Assembly: GCF_005222815.1 (NCBI RefSeq)
Contig: NZ_STGB01000003.1
Location: 248,001-312,000 of the forward strand
Direction: 5' to 3'
Source: Roseomonas sp. AR75
GTDB lineage: Bacteria > Pseudomonadota > Alphaproteobacteria > Acetobacterales > Acetobacteraceae
Length of the DNA stretch: 64,000 bases
Shown: positions 27,177 through 36,107 of the stretch, piece by piece
Layout of the letters: each line of letters starts with the position of its first letter
Position numbering within the stretch: position 1 is the stretch's first letter
Notes under the pieces: generated by a model
Databases searched by the model: none
The model's input: only the letters and a program-made list of their open reading frames with translations
Told to the model about the DNA's origin: nothing
Program-made: the position numbers and the translations under genes

Positions 27177-28070
27177 TCATGCCTCCCCGGGCGCAACGAT
27201 TCGCGTGGTCAACTGCATGACACCTTCCAGCCCGGCCACGCAGACATCGCCCGGCTTCAGATACAGCTCCGCGGCGTTCGGATGGCCGATGGCGGTGCCG
27301 CGCGGCGCGCCGGTGGCGATCACGTCGCCGGCCTCGAAGGGCATGAAGCGGGTGAAGTGGGCGATGATGCCCTCGATCCGGTGGATGTACTCGTCGGTGC
27401 TGACGCGCAGCCGCTGCTGGCCGTTCACCGCGCAGGTCAGGAACAGGTCGTAGGGATCGGCGATCTCCGACAGCGGCACCGCATAAGGCCCGACCGGGCA
27501 GAAGCCCGGCATGTTCTTGGACGTCCAGAACTTCGTGCCGGACACCACCTCCTGCTTCTGGATCTCGCGCGCGGTCAGGTCGTTCAGCACGGTGATGGCG
27601 CCCACGTACTCCCGCGCGCGCTCCCGCGGCACGCGATGCGCGCGGCGGGTGACGATGAAGGCAAGTTCCGGCTCGTAGTCGAAGGTGGAGATGCCCTCCG
27701 GCCGCACGACGCGCGCGCCCTCCCCCACCATGGTCTCGACCAGCTTCACGAACCCGGTGGGTTCCTGCGGGTCCTCCTTCAGCATGCCTTCGCGCACGAG
27801 CTCCTGCCGGTGGACCTTGCTGTTCTTGCCGACGCAGAAGATCTTGCCCGGCACGGGCACCGGCGGCAGCAGATGGCAATGCGCCAACGGCAGCCGCATG
27901 CTTCCCGCCGCGACGAAGTCGCGCAGCTCCGCCGGCGTCAGGCGCAGCGCGCGCACCATGTCCCAGTCCGGGCCATGCGCCGCGGTCAGGTCGCGCAGCG
28001 TATCGCCTTCCGCCGCGCCGAAGCGCGGGCGCACATCGCCGGGCGAGAGGAAGCTGGCCAGTCGGATCAT
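27177..28070 (-). CDS. Fumarylacetoacetate hydrolase family protein
   Basis: The 297-residue protein has the FAH fold of C-C bond hydrolases, decarboxylases and oxaloacetate tautomerases that use Mg or Mn. Metal and substrate residues are visible in FDYEPELAFIVTR (two Glu), VLNDLTAREIQ, SKNMPGFCPVGPY and GDVIATGAPRG. The N-terminal part (about 1-75) is the usual smaller lead domain. Relatives cleave acylpyruvates or open-ring aromatic intermediates, so a role in carboxylate breakdown is likely. The Bug gene is seven bases upstream on the same strand and may supply the substrate. Confidence 0.88.
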   Translation of the reverse strand: MIRLASFLSPGDVRPRFGAAEGDTLRDLTAAHGPDWDMVRALRLTPAELRDFVAAGSMRLPLAHCHLLPPVPVPGKIFCVGKNSKVHRQELVREGMLKEDPQEPTGFVKLVETMVGEGARVVRPEGISTFDYEPELAFIVTRRAHRVPRERAREYVGAITVLNDLTAREIQKQEVVSGTKFWTSKNMPGFCPVGPYAVPLSEIADPYDLFLTCAVNGQQRLRVSTDEYIHRIEGIIAHFTRFMPFEAGDVIATGAPRGTAIGHPNAAELYLKPGDVCVAGLEGVMQLTTRIVAPGEA

Positions 28071-28077
28071 GCGGTGA

Positions 28078-29046
28078 CTACTCCAGGGTGATGCCGCGTT
28101 CGCGGACGACGCGCTGCCACTTGGCGATATCCGCGTCGATGTAGGCGGCGAAGGCGTCCGGCGTCATCGGCTCCGGCTCGGCGCCCAGCGCGGCCAGGCG
28201 CGCCTTCGTCTCCGGGGTGCCGAGCGCCCGGGCGGCGTCGGCGGCAATGCGGCTGGCCAGCGCCTCCGGCAGGCCGCGCGGGGCGAACAGGCCGAACCAG
28301 CCCACCGCGGAATAGCCGGGCAGCCCGGTCTCGCTCACCGTGCGCAGCCCCGGCAGCAGGGCCGTCGGCCGTTCCGAGGTGACGGCCAGGTTCCTCACCT
28401 GCCCCGCCTGCACCGCGGCCGCCACCGTCTGCGGCGGGGCGAACATCAGCTGGATGCGGCCCGCGATCAGGTCGGTCAGCGCCGGACCCGTGCCACGATA
28501 CGGAACGTGCAGGATCTCGATGCCGGCCAGCGATGCGAAAAGCTCCGCCGCCAGGTGGCTGGCCGCGCCGGTGCCGGAACTGCCGAAGGCGATGCTGCCG
28601 GGCTGCGCCTTCGCCTTCGCGATGAGCCCCGCCGCATCCTGGACGCCGAGCGCGGGATTGACCGCCAGCACATAGGCCGGCGCCGCGATCAGGCTGATCG
28701 GCGTGAGCTGGCTGCGCACGCGGAATTCCTGCTGCGCGCCAGCCAGGCCCATGATGCCGCCGGTCGAGGTCACCATCAGCGTGTAGCCATCCGGCGCGGC
28801 GCGCTGCACCTGCTGCAGCCCGATGCGCCCGGCGCCGCCGCCGCGGTTCTCCACCACCACGCTCTGCCGCCATGACTCCTGGAAGTGCTGCGCCAGCATG
28901 CGTGCCAGCACATCGGTGCCGCCGCCCGGCGGGAACGGCACCACGATGGTCACGGTGCGGGTGGGGTATTCCTGCTGCGCCTGCGCCAGGCGCGGCAGGG
29001 AGAGTGCCGGCACGGCTGCCAGCAGGTGGCGACGACGGATTGGCAT
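28078..29046 (-). CDS. Bug/TctC family tripartite tricarboxylate transporter receptor
   Basis: This 322-residue periplasmic binding protein begins with a signal peptide (IRRRHLLAAVPALSL, cleavage after AQA), then YPTRTVTIVVPFPPGGGTD, ENRGGGAGRIG and IAFGSSGTGAASHL, all Bug-family blocks. It is directly upstream of the FAH-family gene with a seven-base gap, so the pair probably forms a transport/catabolism unit for a carboxylate. The start at 29046 places the Arg-rich signal sequence at the N-terminus; the frame extends 48 bases further. Confidence 0.9.
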   Translation of the reverse strand: MPIRRRHLLAAVPALSLPRLAQAQQEYPTRTVTIVVPFPPGGGTDVLARMLAQHFQESWRQSVVVENRGGGAGRIGLQQVQRAAPDGYTLMVTSTGGIMGLAGAQQEFRVRSQLTPISLIAAPAYVLAVNPALGVQDAAGLIAKAKAQPGSIAFGSSGTGAASHLAAELFASLAGIEILHVPYRGTGPALTDLIAGRIQLMFAPPQTVAAAVQAGQVRNLAVTSERPTALLPGLRTVSETGLPGYSAVGWFGLFAPRGLPEALASRIAADAARALGTPETKARLAALGAEPEPMTPDAFAAYIDADIAKWQRVVRERGITLE

Positions 29047-29155
29047 GGAACGGTCCTCCGCCGGCAGATTGCGGCCTGCGGGCGGGCTGGCCAAGGGGGC
29101 TGGCCGCGCCCCCCCGCCGCGCCCTAGAAGGGCGCACCCGCAACGGAGGAAAGCC

Positions 29156-29779
29156 GTGAAGCTCCACTATTCGCCTGGCGCCTGCTCGCTTGGCATCCAC
29201 GTGATCCTGGAAGAGATCGGCAAGCCCTATGAGCTTTCGCTCGTCGCGCTGAAGGACGGCGCGCAGTACAAGCCTGAGTACATGGCGGTCAACCCGAAGT
29301 CCAAGGTGCCGGCGCTCGACCGCGGCGACGGCAAGGTGCTGACGGAATTCCCGGTGATCGCCTTCTGGCTGGCGAAGTCCAACCCGGAAGCGGGCCTCAT
29401 CCCCAGCGACTTCGAAGGCGAGGTCCGCTGCCTGGAGATGCTGGACTACATCTGCGGCACGGTGCATCCGCACGGCTTCACCCGCCAGTTCCGCCCCGGC
29501 AACTTCTCCTTCCGCGAGGAAGACCATCCGAAGTCGGTGGAGCTCGGGAAGCAGAACGCCCAGAAGTATTTCGAGACGATCGAGAAGGGCTGGAAGGGCG
29601 GCACCTGGCTGCTGCCCTCGGGCTACTCGGTGGCGGATGCCGCGCTGTTCTTCGTTGAATACTGGGCGACGCGCCGGTCCGGGATGACGCTGCCGCCGCA
29701 TCTGGATGCGCATCTGAAGGCGATGCTGGCGCGGCCTGCCGTGCAGCGCACCCTGGCGCAGGAAGGCCTGGCCGCGTGA
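29156..29779 (+). CDS. Beta-class glutathione S-transferase
   Basis: The 207-residue cytosolic enzyme conjugates or reduces electrophiles with glutathione. It starts at a GTG with GGAGGA five bases upstream. The N-terminal thioredoxin-like domain begins KLHYSPGACSLGIHVILEE, with Cys10 at the position used by bacterial beta-class enzymes, and contains the SKVPAL cis-proline motif. The C-terminal helical domain includes GYSVADAALFFVE. The GTG of the following gene overlaps its stop. Confidence 0.9.
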   Translation: MKLHYSPGACSLGIHVILEEIGKPYELSLVALKDGAQYKPEYMAVNPKSKVPALDRGDGKVLTEFPVIAFWLAKSNPEAGLIPSDFEGEVRCLEMLDYICGTVHPHGFTRQFRPGNFSFREEDHPKSVELGKQNAQKYFETIEKGWKGGTWLLPSGYSVADAALFFVEYWATRRSGMTLPPHLDAHLKAMLARPAVQRTLAQEGLAA

Positions 29780-30357
29780 GCCTCCCCGCGCTGCTCCGCC
29801 GGCCGTTCTGGTTCATCCGTCACGGCGAGACGGACTGGAACGCGCAGGGCCTTTCCCAGGGCCGCACCGACATCCCGCTCAACCGTGTCGGCGAGATGCA
29901 GGCGGAGCGCGCGGCGCATGCCATGCGCAGCAGCGGCGTGAAGAGCATCGTCGCCTCCCCGCTGCTGCGCGCGAAGCGCACGGCGGAGGTGGTCGCCGCG
30001 CCGCTCGGCCTCAAGGTGGTGCTGAACGACGACCTCGCGGAGGTGAATTTCGGCGAGCAGGAAGGCTTGCCGATGGGCGACTGGTACGACGACTGGATCG
30101 CCGGCACCTACACGCCGCACGGCGCCGAAACCTTCCAAGGTTTGCTGGAACGCGCGGTGCGGGGCGTGAACGCGGCGCTGGCGCTTCCGGCGCCGGTGGC
30201 GGTGGTGGCGCATGGCGCGCTGTTCCGCGCGCTGCGCCTGGCGCTCGGGCATGAGCCGAATGTCCGCACGCCGAACGCCCTGCCCATGCTGATCGCGCCG
30301 CCCAAGGATGGCGGCACGGCATGGGACATCGCGCCGGCGGTGCTGGCGGAGGGCTGA
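29776..30357 (+). CDS. Histidine phosphatase family protein
   Basis: The 193-residue product has the RHG motif of phosphoglycerate-mutase-like phosphatases (FIRHGETDWNAQG), the second Arg in SPLLRAKRTAE, and the second catalytic His in VVAHGALFRAL. The acidic DDLAEVNFGEQEG segment completes the active site. Such proteins dephosphorylate small metabolites or act as broad phosphatases; the substrate is not clear. It starts at a GTG overlapping the glutathione transferase stop (GTGA). Confidence 0.9.
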   Translation: MSLPALLRRPFWFIRHGETDWNAQGLSQGRTDIPLNRVGEMQAERAAHAMRSSGVKSIVASPLLRAKRTAEVVAAPLGLKVVLNDDLAEVNFGEQEGLPMGDWYDDWIAGTYTPHGAETFQGLLERAVRGVNAALALPAPVAVVAHGALFRALRLALGHEPNVRTPNALPMLIAPPKDGGTAWDIAPAVLAEG

Positions 30358-30380
30358 GCGGCGGACCATATGGCGCGGCG

Positions 30381-32039
30381 ATGCTGAGGCTCACCGAACT
30401 CAAGCTGCCGCTGGACCATCCGCCCGGCGCGGTCGAGGCCGCGCTGGTCGCGCGGCTCGATCTGCGGCCGGGCGAGCTGCTGTCCTGCACCGTCGCGCGC
30501 CGCGCCTGGGATGCGCGAAGGCGCAGCGCGATCGAGCTGGTCTACACGCTGGACTTCACCGTGCGCGACGAGGCCGCGCTGCTGCGCCGGCACGCGCGCG
30601 ATGCGGTGCTGGCGCGCACGCTGGGGCCGGCGCCCGACACCACCTATCGCCATGTGACCCGGGCGCGCACGCCGCCGGCGAAGCGGCCCGTGGTGATCGG
30701 CACCGGGCCCTGCGGCATCCTGGCCGCGCTGATCCTGGCGGAGATGGGCTTCCGGCCGATCATCCTGGAGCGCGGCAAGGTGGTGCGGGAACGCACCAAG
30801 GACACCTGGGCGCTGTGGCGCCGCGGCCAGCTCACCACGGAAAGCAACGTGCAGTTCGGCGAGGGCGGCGCCGGCACCTTCTCCGACGGCAAGCTGTGGT
30901 CCGGCATCAAGGATCCGCAGCATCTCGGCCGCAAGGTGCTGGAGGAGTTCGTGCTGGCCGGCGCGCCGGAAGAGATCCTGTGGGTCGCCAAGCCGCATAT
31001 TGGCACCTTTCGCCTGGTGCAGATGGTCGAATCCATGCGCGCCAAGATCGAGGCGCTTGGCGGCGAATACCGCTTCGGCACCAAGGTGACGGATTTCGTC
31101 GTCGAGACCGGCCGTGACGGGCTGCGCCGCATGCGCGGCATCGTCACCGAATCCGGCGAGACGATCGAGACCGACCATGTCGTGCTGGCGATCGGCCATT
31201 CCTCGCGCGACACCTTCGCCACGCTGCTGCAACGCGGCGTGCATGTGGAGCCAAAACCCTTCTCCATCGGCGTGCGCATCGAGCACCCGCAATCGCTGAT
31301 CGACCGCGCGCGTTTCGGCAGCTTCGCGGGCAACCGCATCCTCGGCGCCGCCGACTACAAGCTGGTGCATCATTGCCGCGGCAAGGGGCTGGAAGGCCGC
31401 AGCGTCTATTCCTTCTGCATGTGCCCGGGCGGCACGGTGGTCGCTGCCACCAGCGAGGATGGGCGCGTGGTGACCAACGGCATGAGCCAGTATTCGCGCG
31501 CCGAGCGCAACGCGAATGCCGGCATCGTCGTGGGGATCACACCGGAGGTGGACTACCCCGGCGATCCGCTCGCCGGCGTCGCGCTGCAGCGGCGATGGGA
31601 GGATGCGGCCTTCGTCGCGGGCGGCGGCGAATACCGCGCGCCCGCGCAGCGCGTCGGCGATTTCCTCGCGTCACGCGGCTCGACGCAGCTTGGCGAGGTG
31701 GTCCCCAGCTACAAGCCTGGCGTCACGCCGACCGACCTCTCGCGATGCCTGCCAGATTTCGTCGTCGCCGCGATCCGCGAGGCGCTGCCCGCCTTCGGCC
31801 GCCAGATCGCGGGCTTCGACATGGCGGATGCGGTGATGACGGGGGTGGAGACGCGCACCTCCTCCCCCGTGCGCATCCGGCGCGACGCCAGCTTCCGCAG
31901 CGTCAACACGCTCGGCCTGTATCCGGCCGGCGAGGGCGCGGGCTATGCGGGCGGCATCTTCTCCGCCGGCGTGGACGGCATCCGCGTGGCGGAAGCGGTG
32001 GCACGCGACATGGCCGGGCTGGAAGCCGCGGCCGCCTGA
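30381..32039 (+). CDS. Uncharacterised FAD-dependent dehydrogenase (COG2509 type)
   Basis: The 552-residue protein is an FAD/NAD(P)-fold oxidoreductase. Residues about 1-90 form an N-terminal domain before the FAD-binding motif (VVIGTGPCGILAALILAEMG). The middle carries NVQFGEGGAGTFSDGKLW, and the end has the second FAD-contact motif (LGLYPAGEGAGYAGGIFSAGVDG). These are hallmarks of the widespread but poorly characterised COG2509 family. The ATG at 30381 starts an N-terminus typical of the family; an earlier in-frame start at 30321 would overlap the phosphatase gene. The next gene, a different FAD protein, begins two bases after its stop. Confidence 0.85.
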   Translation: MLRLTELKLPLDHPPGAVEAALVARLDLRPGELLSCTVARRAWDARRRSAIELVYTLDFTVRDEAALLRRHARDAVLARTLGPAPDTTYRHVTRARTPPAKRPVVIGTGPCGILAALILAEMGFRPIILERGKVVRERTKDTWALWRRGQLTTESNVQFGEGGAGTFSDGKLWSGIKDPQHLGRKVLEEFVLAGAPEEILWVAKPHIGTFRLVQMVESMRAKIEALGGEYRFGTKVTDFVVETGRDGLRRMRGIVTESGETIETDHVVLAIGHSSRDTFATLLQRGVHVEPKPFSIGVRIEHPQSLIDRARFGSFAGNRILGAADYKLVHHCRGKGLEGRSVYSFCMCPGGTVVAATSEDGRVVTNGMSQYSRAERNANAGIVVGITPEVDYPGDPLAGVALQRRWEDAAFVAGGGEYRAPAQRVGDFLASRGSTQLGEVVPSYKPGVTPTDLSRCLPDFVVAAIREALPAFGRQIAGFDMADAVMTGVETRTSSPVRIRRDASFRSVNTLGLYPAGEGAGYAGGIFSAGVDGIRVAEAVARDMAGLEAAAA

Positions 32040-32041
32040 CC

Positions 32042-33217
32042 ATGCAAGACTTCGACGTCGTCGTGATCGGCGCGGGCGCAGCCGGGCTGATGGCCGCGAT
32101 CCGCGCGGGACAGCGCGGCCGCCGCGTGCTGGTCCTCGAGCACACCGAAGCACCGGGACAAAAAATCCTGATCAGCGGCGGGGGGCGGTGCAACTTCACC
32201 AATCTCGGCTGCGTGCCGGATCGCTTCCTCTCGCAGAACCCGCATTTCGCGCGCTCCGCGCTGGCGCGCTACACGCAGCACGATTTCTGCGCGCTGGTGC
32301 AGAAGCACCGCATCGCCTTCCACGAGAAGACGCTCGGCCAGTTGTTCTGCGACGGATCGGCGCGGCAGATCGTCGCGATGCTGCTGGCGGAATGCGGCGC
32401 CGTCGGCGTGGAGCTGCGCGTCAGCCATCGAGTCACCGACATCACCCGCGCGGACCGCTTCCGCATCGCCACCGACCATGGTGCGTTCGGCGCGGCGTCG
32501 CTGGTGCTGGCCACCGGCGGTTTGTCCATCCCGAAGATGGGCGCGACGGGCTTCGCGCATGACTTGGCGCAGCGCTTCGGCCTGGCGCTGACCGAGATCC
32601 GCCCCGGCCTGGTGCCGCTCGCCTTCTCCGGCGATGCGTTGGAGCTGATGCGCCCGCTCTCCGGCGTGGCGCTGGAGACGGTGGCGCGCTGCGGCAAGGC
32701 GAGCTTTCCGGAGGCGATGCTGTTCACCCATCGCGGCCTCTCCGGCCCCGCGATCCTGCAGGCGTCGTCCTACTGGCGCGAGGGCGCGACGATCACGCTG
32801 GACCTGCTGCCGGATCGCGACGCCGCCGCGCTGCTGCTGGACGCCAAGCGCGCGCGCCCGAAGCAGGAGCCGAAGACCGTGCTTGCCGCCCTGCTGCCGC
32901 AGCGCCTGGCGCAGGCGCTGGCAGAGCGCCACCTGCCGCCGCGCGTGATCGGCGAGATCGGCGATTCCGACCTGCGGAAGCTCGGTGCGCTGCTGAAGGC
33001 CTGGACGCTGAAGCCCTCAGGCACCGAAGGCTACGCCAAGGCCGAGGTGACGCTCGGCGGCGTGGACACCGCCGGCCTCGACCAGCGGACGATGATGGCG
33101 AAGGCGGTGCCGGGCCTGTTCGTCATCGGGGAGGCGGTGGACGTCACCGGCTGGCTCGGCGGCTACAATTTCCAATGGGCCTGGTCGAGCGGCTGGGCGG
33201 CGGGGGAGGCGGCTTGA
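32042..33217 (+). CDS. HI0933-like NAD(P)/FAD-dependent oxidoreductase (COG2081, BaiN/YhiN family)
   Basis: This 391-residue flavoprotein has the dinucleotide-binding start DVVVIGAGAAGLMAAI and the family signature KILISGGGRCNFTN. The central LATGGLSIPKMGATGFAHDLA and the C-terminal GLFVIGEAVDVTGWLGGYNFQWAWSSG are typical. Characterised relatives reduce bile-acid intermediates or flavin-linked substrates; many are called aminoacetone oxidase family. The two-base gap to the preceding FAD gene implies co-transcription. Confidence 0.88.
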   Translation: MQDFDVVVIGAGAAGLMAAIRAGQRGRRVLVLEHTEAPGQKILISGGGRCNFTNLGCVPDRFLSQNPHFARSALARYTQHDFCALVQKHRIAFHEKTLGQLFCDGSARQIVAMLLAECGAVGVELRVSHRVTDITRADRFRIATDHGAFGAASLVLATGGLSIPKMGATGFAHDLAQRFGLALTEIRPGLVPLAFSGDALELMRPLSGVALETVARCGKASFPEAMLFTHRGLSGPAILQASSYWREGATITLDLLPDRDAAALLLDAKRARPKQEPKTVLAALLPQRLAQALAERHLPPRVIGEIGDSDLRKLGALLKAWTLKPSGTEGYAKAEVTLGGVDTAGLDQRTMMAKAVPGLFVIGEAVDVTGWLGGYNFQWAWSSGWAAGEAA

Positions 33218-33269
33218 GATCGACAGTGATCGCCAACATCAATACGTTGCCGAGAGGAGCAATTGACGT

Positions 33270-33317
33270 ATGGTGTCGCGAACAGCCGCACTGTCGCGTG
33301 AAGGTGCCACAGAATGA
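33270..33317 (+). CDS. Possible 15-aa leader peptide
   Basis: An ATG at 33270, ten bases after an AGGAG motif, opens a 15-codon frame (MVSRTAALSREGATE). Its stop overlaps the ATG of the next small frame (ATGA). The patch from 33218 on has more A and T than its surroundings. The call rests only on the ribosome-binding site and the coupled arrangement. Confidence 0.25.
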   Translation: MVSRTAALSREGATE

Positions 33318-33445
33318 GTGACAGTCAGAACTCGGGCCGGCCACCGCGTGAGCGACCCGAGCCGGTCAAGCCGACGGAACAGCGCGGCCCGTCCGATTCG
33401 GGCCGCCCGCCGGCTAATCCAAGGCCGTCCGAGCCCAGGCGATGA
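33314..33445 (+). CDS. Possible 43-aa proline/arginine-rich small protein
   Basis: The frame starts at an ATG nine bases after AAGG and inside the stop of the 15-codon frame. The predicted peptide is almost entirely Pro, Arg, Gly, Ser and Glu, with SGRPP appearing twice (near residues 7 and 29), so it would be disordered. Its last 32 bases overlap the 3' end of the minus-strand membrane protein gene. I know no matching family. It could also be non-coding sequence that happens to stay open. Confidence 0.25.
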   Translation: MSDSQNSGRPPRERPEPVKPTEQRGPSDSGRPPANPRPSEPRR

Positions 33446-33944
33446 CGCCCGACACGAATCCTAGGGGCGCAGCGGCAATGAACCAGAGAAGACTGATTTG
33501 GAGCCGCCGAGCGGCGTCGGTGATGCGCTGCCGATTGTCTTCCGCAGCCTTGCCCAGGCCCTCGGCAAGCCACTCCAGAAACTTCGCCTCGCTCTCATCG
33601 AAGTCGCCGATGACGTCGCGGGGAAGGTGGCCTTGGACTCCCCAGTCCCTCGGCGCGATTGCCAAAGCCGCGGTCACCGCCGAGGCCAAGAGCGCTGCGA
33701 TCAAGCCGGCAGCAGCATAAGCAAGCACCGTCGGCACAGCCGGTGTCACAAGAGCAGCACCGCCCGCGACAAGACCCGCCAGAGCCCAGCCAACAAGCGA
33801 CGTTGCACGGGTCTCGAGTGTTGCCAGCGTTGTCGCCTGCGCGGCTAGCCTCTGTTCTACTTGGCGCAGTGCTTCCTTTGCGCGCACCAACTGCATAGTC
33901 GAGTCGTCGGCGTCGCCCATGCTAATGGCGCTTAGGTCACACAT
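33414..33944 (-). CDS. Orphan three-helix membrane protein
   Basis: I do not recognise a named family with confidence. Residues about 17-47 form a likely coiled coil (QLVRAKEALRQVEQRLAAQA), followed by a hydrophobic hairpin of two helices (about 50-66 and 72-94). A polar middle (APRDWGVQGHLPRDVIGDF, about 97-115) leads to a helical stretch, and a third hydrophobic helix lies at about 150-170. This topology recalls small two- or three-helix effectors of the SLATT/Pycsar type, but no cyclase or sensor gene is adjacent, so that is only a likeness. Composition is less GC-rich than its neighbours. The gene overlaps the start-distal end of ychF by eight bases; in-frame ATG codons at 33920 and 33896 are alternative starts. 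Confidence 0.6.
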   Translation of the reverse strand: MCDLSAISMGDADDSTMQLVRAKEALRQVEQRLAAQATTLATLETRATSLVGWALAGLVAGGAALVTPAVPTVLAYAAAGLIAALLASAVTAALAIAPRDWGVQGHLPRDVIGDFDESEAKFLEWLAEGLGKAAEDNRQRITDAARRLQISLLWFIAAAPLGFVSGVIAWARTALD

Positions 33945-35031
33945 TAAACCGGAACAGCAGGACGTCGCCGTCCTTCACCACGTATTCCTTGCCTTCCACG
34001 CGCATCTTCCCGGCATCCTTGGCACCGGCCTCGCCACCCAGCGCGACGTAGTCGTCATACGCGATGGTCTCGGCGGCGATGAAGCCGCGCTCGAAATCGC
34101 CATGGATCACACCGGCGGCCTGCGGGGCCCTCATGCCCTTGGTGATGGTCCAGGCCCGCGTCTCCTTCGGGCCGACGGTGAAATAGGTCACCAGCCCAAG
34201 CAGTTCGTAGCCCGCACGGATGATGCGATCGAGGCCGCTATCCTCCAGGCCGAGCGACGCGAGGAAATCGCCGCGGTCGGCTTCCGGCATCTGGCTGATC
34301 TCGGCCTCGATCGCCGCCGAGACGATCACCGCCTTGGCGCCTTGCGCCGCCGCCATCGCCTGCACCGCCGCGCTGTGCGCATTGCCTGTCGCGGCGCTGC
34401 CTTCCTCCACGTTGCACACGTACAGCACCGGCTTGGTGGTCATCAGCTGCAGCCGCGCGGCCGCCGCGTCCTCGCCCTTCGGCACCGCCGTACGCGCGGG
34501 CCTGCCCGCTTCCAGCGCGGCCTTCAGCGGCTCGATCAGCGCCATCTGGGCGATGGCTTCCTTGTCGCCGCCGCGCGCCCGCTTCACCAGGCCGAGCGCG
34601 CGCTTCTCCAGGCTGTCGAGGTCGGCGAGCATCAGCTCCGTCTCGACCGTCTCGGCGTCGCGCACGGGGTCCACGCTGCCTTCGACATGGGTGATGTCGC
34701 CATCCTCGAAGCAGCGCAGCACATGGATGATCGCGTCCACCTCCCGGATGTTGGCCAGGAACTGGTTGCCGAGGCCCTCGCCCTTGGACGCGCCGCGCAC
34801 CAGCCCGGCGATGTCCACGAATTCCAGGCTGGTCGGGATGATCTTCTGGCTCTTGCCGATGCGCGACAGCACCTCCAGCCGTGGATCAGGGACCGCGACG
34901 CGGCCGACATTCGGCTCGATCGTGCAGAACGGATAATTCGCCGCCTGCGCCGCGGCGGTCTGCGTCAGCGCATTGAACAGCGTGGACTTGCCGACATTCG
35001 GCAGCCCCACGATGCCGCAGTTGAAACCCAT
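33937..35031 (-). CDS. ychF: Redox-regulated ATPase YchF (Obg-like)
   Basis: YchF is a ribosome-associated P-loop protein that prefers ATP to GTP. The 364-residue product has the P loop GLPNVGKSTLFNAL, the switch region DIAGLVRGASKGEGLGNQFL, and the C-terminal TGS domain ending KEYVVKDGDVLLFRFNV. This is the normal length and end for the family. It lies downstream of pth and rplY on the same strand, a grouping conserved in many bacteria. Confidence 0.95.
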   Translation of the reverse strand: MGFNCGIVGLPNVGKSTLFNALTQTAAAQAANYPFCTIEPNVGRVAVPDPRLEVLSRIGKSQKIIPTSLEFVDIAGLVRGASKGEGLGNQFLANIREVDAIIHVLRCFEDGDITHVEGSVDPVRDAETVETELMLADLDSLEKRALGLVKRARGGDKEAIAQMALIEPLKAALEAGRPARTAVPKGEDAAAARLQLMTTKPVLYVCNVEEGSAATGNAHSAAVQAMAAAQGAKAVIVSAAIEAEISQMPEADRGDFLASLGLEDSGLDRIIRAGYELLGLVTYFTVGPKETRAWTITKGMRAPQAAGVIHGDFERGFIAAETIAYDDYVALGGEAGAKDAGKMRVEGKEYVVKDGDVLLFRFNV

Positions 35032-35037
35032 CGTCGT

Positions 35038-35502
35038 TCAGCCCGTCGTGTCGGCCGCGAGCAGCGCACAGAGCTCCGCGGCAAGGGTGGAGGCGGCGAT
35101 GCGCGCCGCGGCGTCGTCGGTGCGGAAATCCAGCGCCGCCGCACGCAGCAGCGGCGCGACGGTGGCGGCGGGCAGGCCCGCACGCTTCGCGGCCTCCGCC
35201 AGGCGCGGCGCCAGTTCGGCGGCGCGCTGGTTCGCGCCGAGCATCGCCGCCGCGTCCAGCGCCAGAGCCGCGCGCATCGCGGCCTCGCCGCCCGCATGCA
35301 GCGCAAGCCGCGCGCGGCGCACGTCGCCCACGCCTTCCGGCCCGGGCACGGTGGCGGCGCGCAGCGCAGCGGCGGATTGCGCCAGCGCCTGCGCTTCCCG
35401 CACCAGCCCCGCGGCCAGCGCGGCGGCGCCATTGGCGAAATCCTCCGGGCCCGGCCCGTGGGTCATCTCGCCGAAGCTGTCGGGAAAGACGTCGTCGCTC
35501 AT
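35038..35502 (-). CDS. Hypothetical helical protein, 154 aa
   Basis: The product is alanine-rich (long runs such as GAAALAAGLVREAQALAQSA) and predicted helical, with no signal peptide or membrane span. I do not recognise it. The frame overlaps pth by four bases (35499-35502) and ends six bases before ychF, so it is part of the rplY-pth-ychF transcription unit and is likely real. Confidence 0.65.
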   Translation of the reverse strand: MSDDVFPDSFGEMTHGPGPEDFANGAAALAAGLVREAQALAQSAAALRAATVPGPEGVGDVRRARLALHAGGEAAMRAALALDAAAMLGANQRAAELAPRLAEAAKRAGLPAATVAPLLRAAALDFRTDDAAARIAASTLAAELCALLAADTTG

Positions 35503-36083
35503 CGCGTCTCGTTCTCCTGCGTCAGCAGCGCGACGCGCGTCATGAAATCCTCCGGCTTGCCGGCCGCCAGCAGCGGCGCAGCATCGGCCAGGGCGTCCAG
35601 CAGCGCCTCCACCCAGCCGGCATCCACCTTGGCGAAGTTGCCGAGCACATGGCCCGTCACGGCGTCACGGTGCCCAGGATGGCCGATGCCAAGCCGCACA
35701 CGCGCGAAATCGGCCGTCGCCAGGGCGCGCTGCATGTCGCGCAGGCCGTTGTGGCCGGCGGTGCCGCCGCCCTTCTTCACCCGCACCTTGCCGGGCGCGA
35801 GGTCCAGCTCGTCATGAAACGCCCAGATGTCGGCGGGCCTGATCTTAAGGAAGGACGCCGCCTGCTGCACAGCGTCGCCCGAGGCGTTCATGTAGGTCAT
35901 CGGCTTCAGCGCCAGCACCTTCACGCCACCCAGCGCGCCTTCCGCGACCTCGCCCTTGAATCGCTTGCGCCACGGCGAGAAGCCGTGGCGCCGGGCGATC
36001 GCATCCAGCGCCATGAAGCCGATGTTGTGGCGCTGCCTGGCATGTTCCGGCCCGGGATTGCCGAGCCCCACCCACAGCAGCAC
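35499..36083 (-). CDS. pth: Peptidyl-tRNA hydrolase
   Basis: Pth frees tRNA from peptidyl-tRNA dropped by ribosomes. The 194-residue product has the catalytic His in RHNIGF, the substrate-binding Asn in MTYMNASG, the Asp in AFHDELDL and the Asn in GHNGLRD. It starts with LLWVGLGNPGPE, the canonical N-terminus. It lies 24 bases after rplY, with which it is often paired. Confidence 0.96.
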   Translation of the reverse strand: MLLWVGLGNPGPEHARQRHNIGFMALDAIARRHGFSPWRKRFKGEVAEGALGGVKVLALKPMTYMNASGDAVQQAASFLKIRPADIWAFHDELDLAPGKVRVKKGGGTAGHNGLRDMQRALATADFARVRLGIGHPGHRDAVTGHVLGNFAKVDAGWVEALLDALADAAPLLAAGKPEDFMTRVALLTQENETR

Positions 36084-36107
36084 CGCATCGTCCTCCCGGC
36101 GCGGAGG

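Noticed and set aside
33414..33944. Call of a Pycsar or CBASS defence system
   Set aside because: Only a membrane protein of similar layout is present; there is no nucleotide cyclase, sensor or accessory gene within several kilobases.
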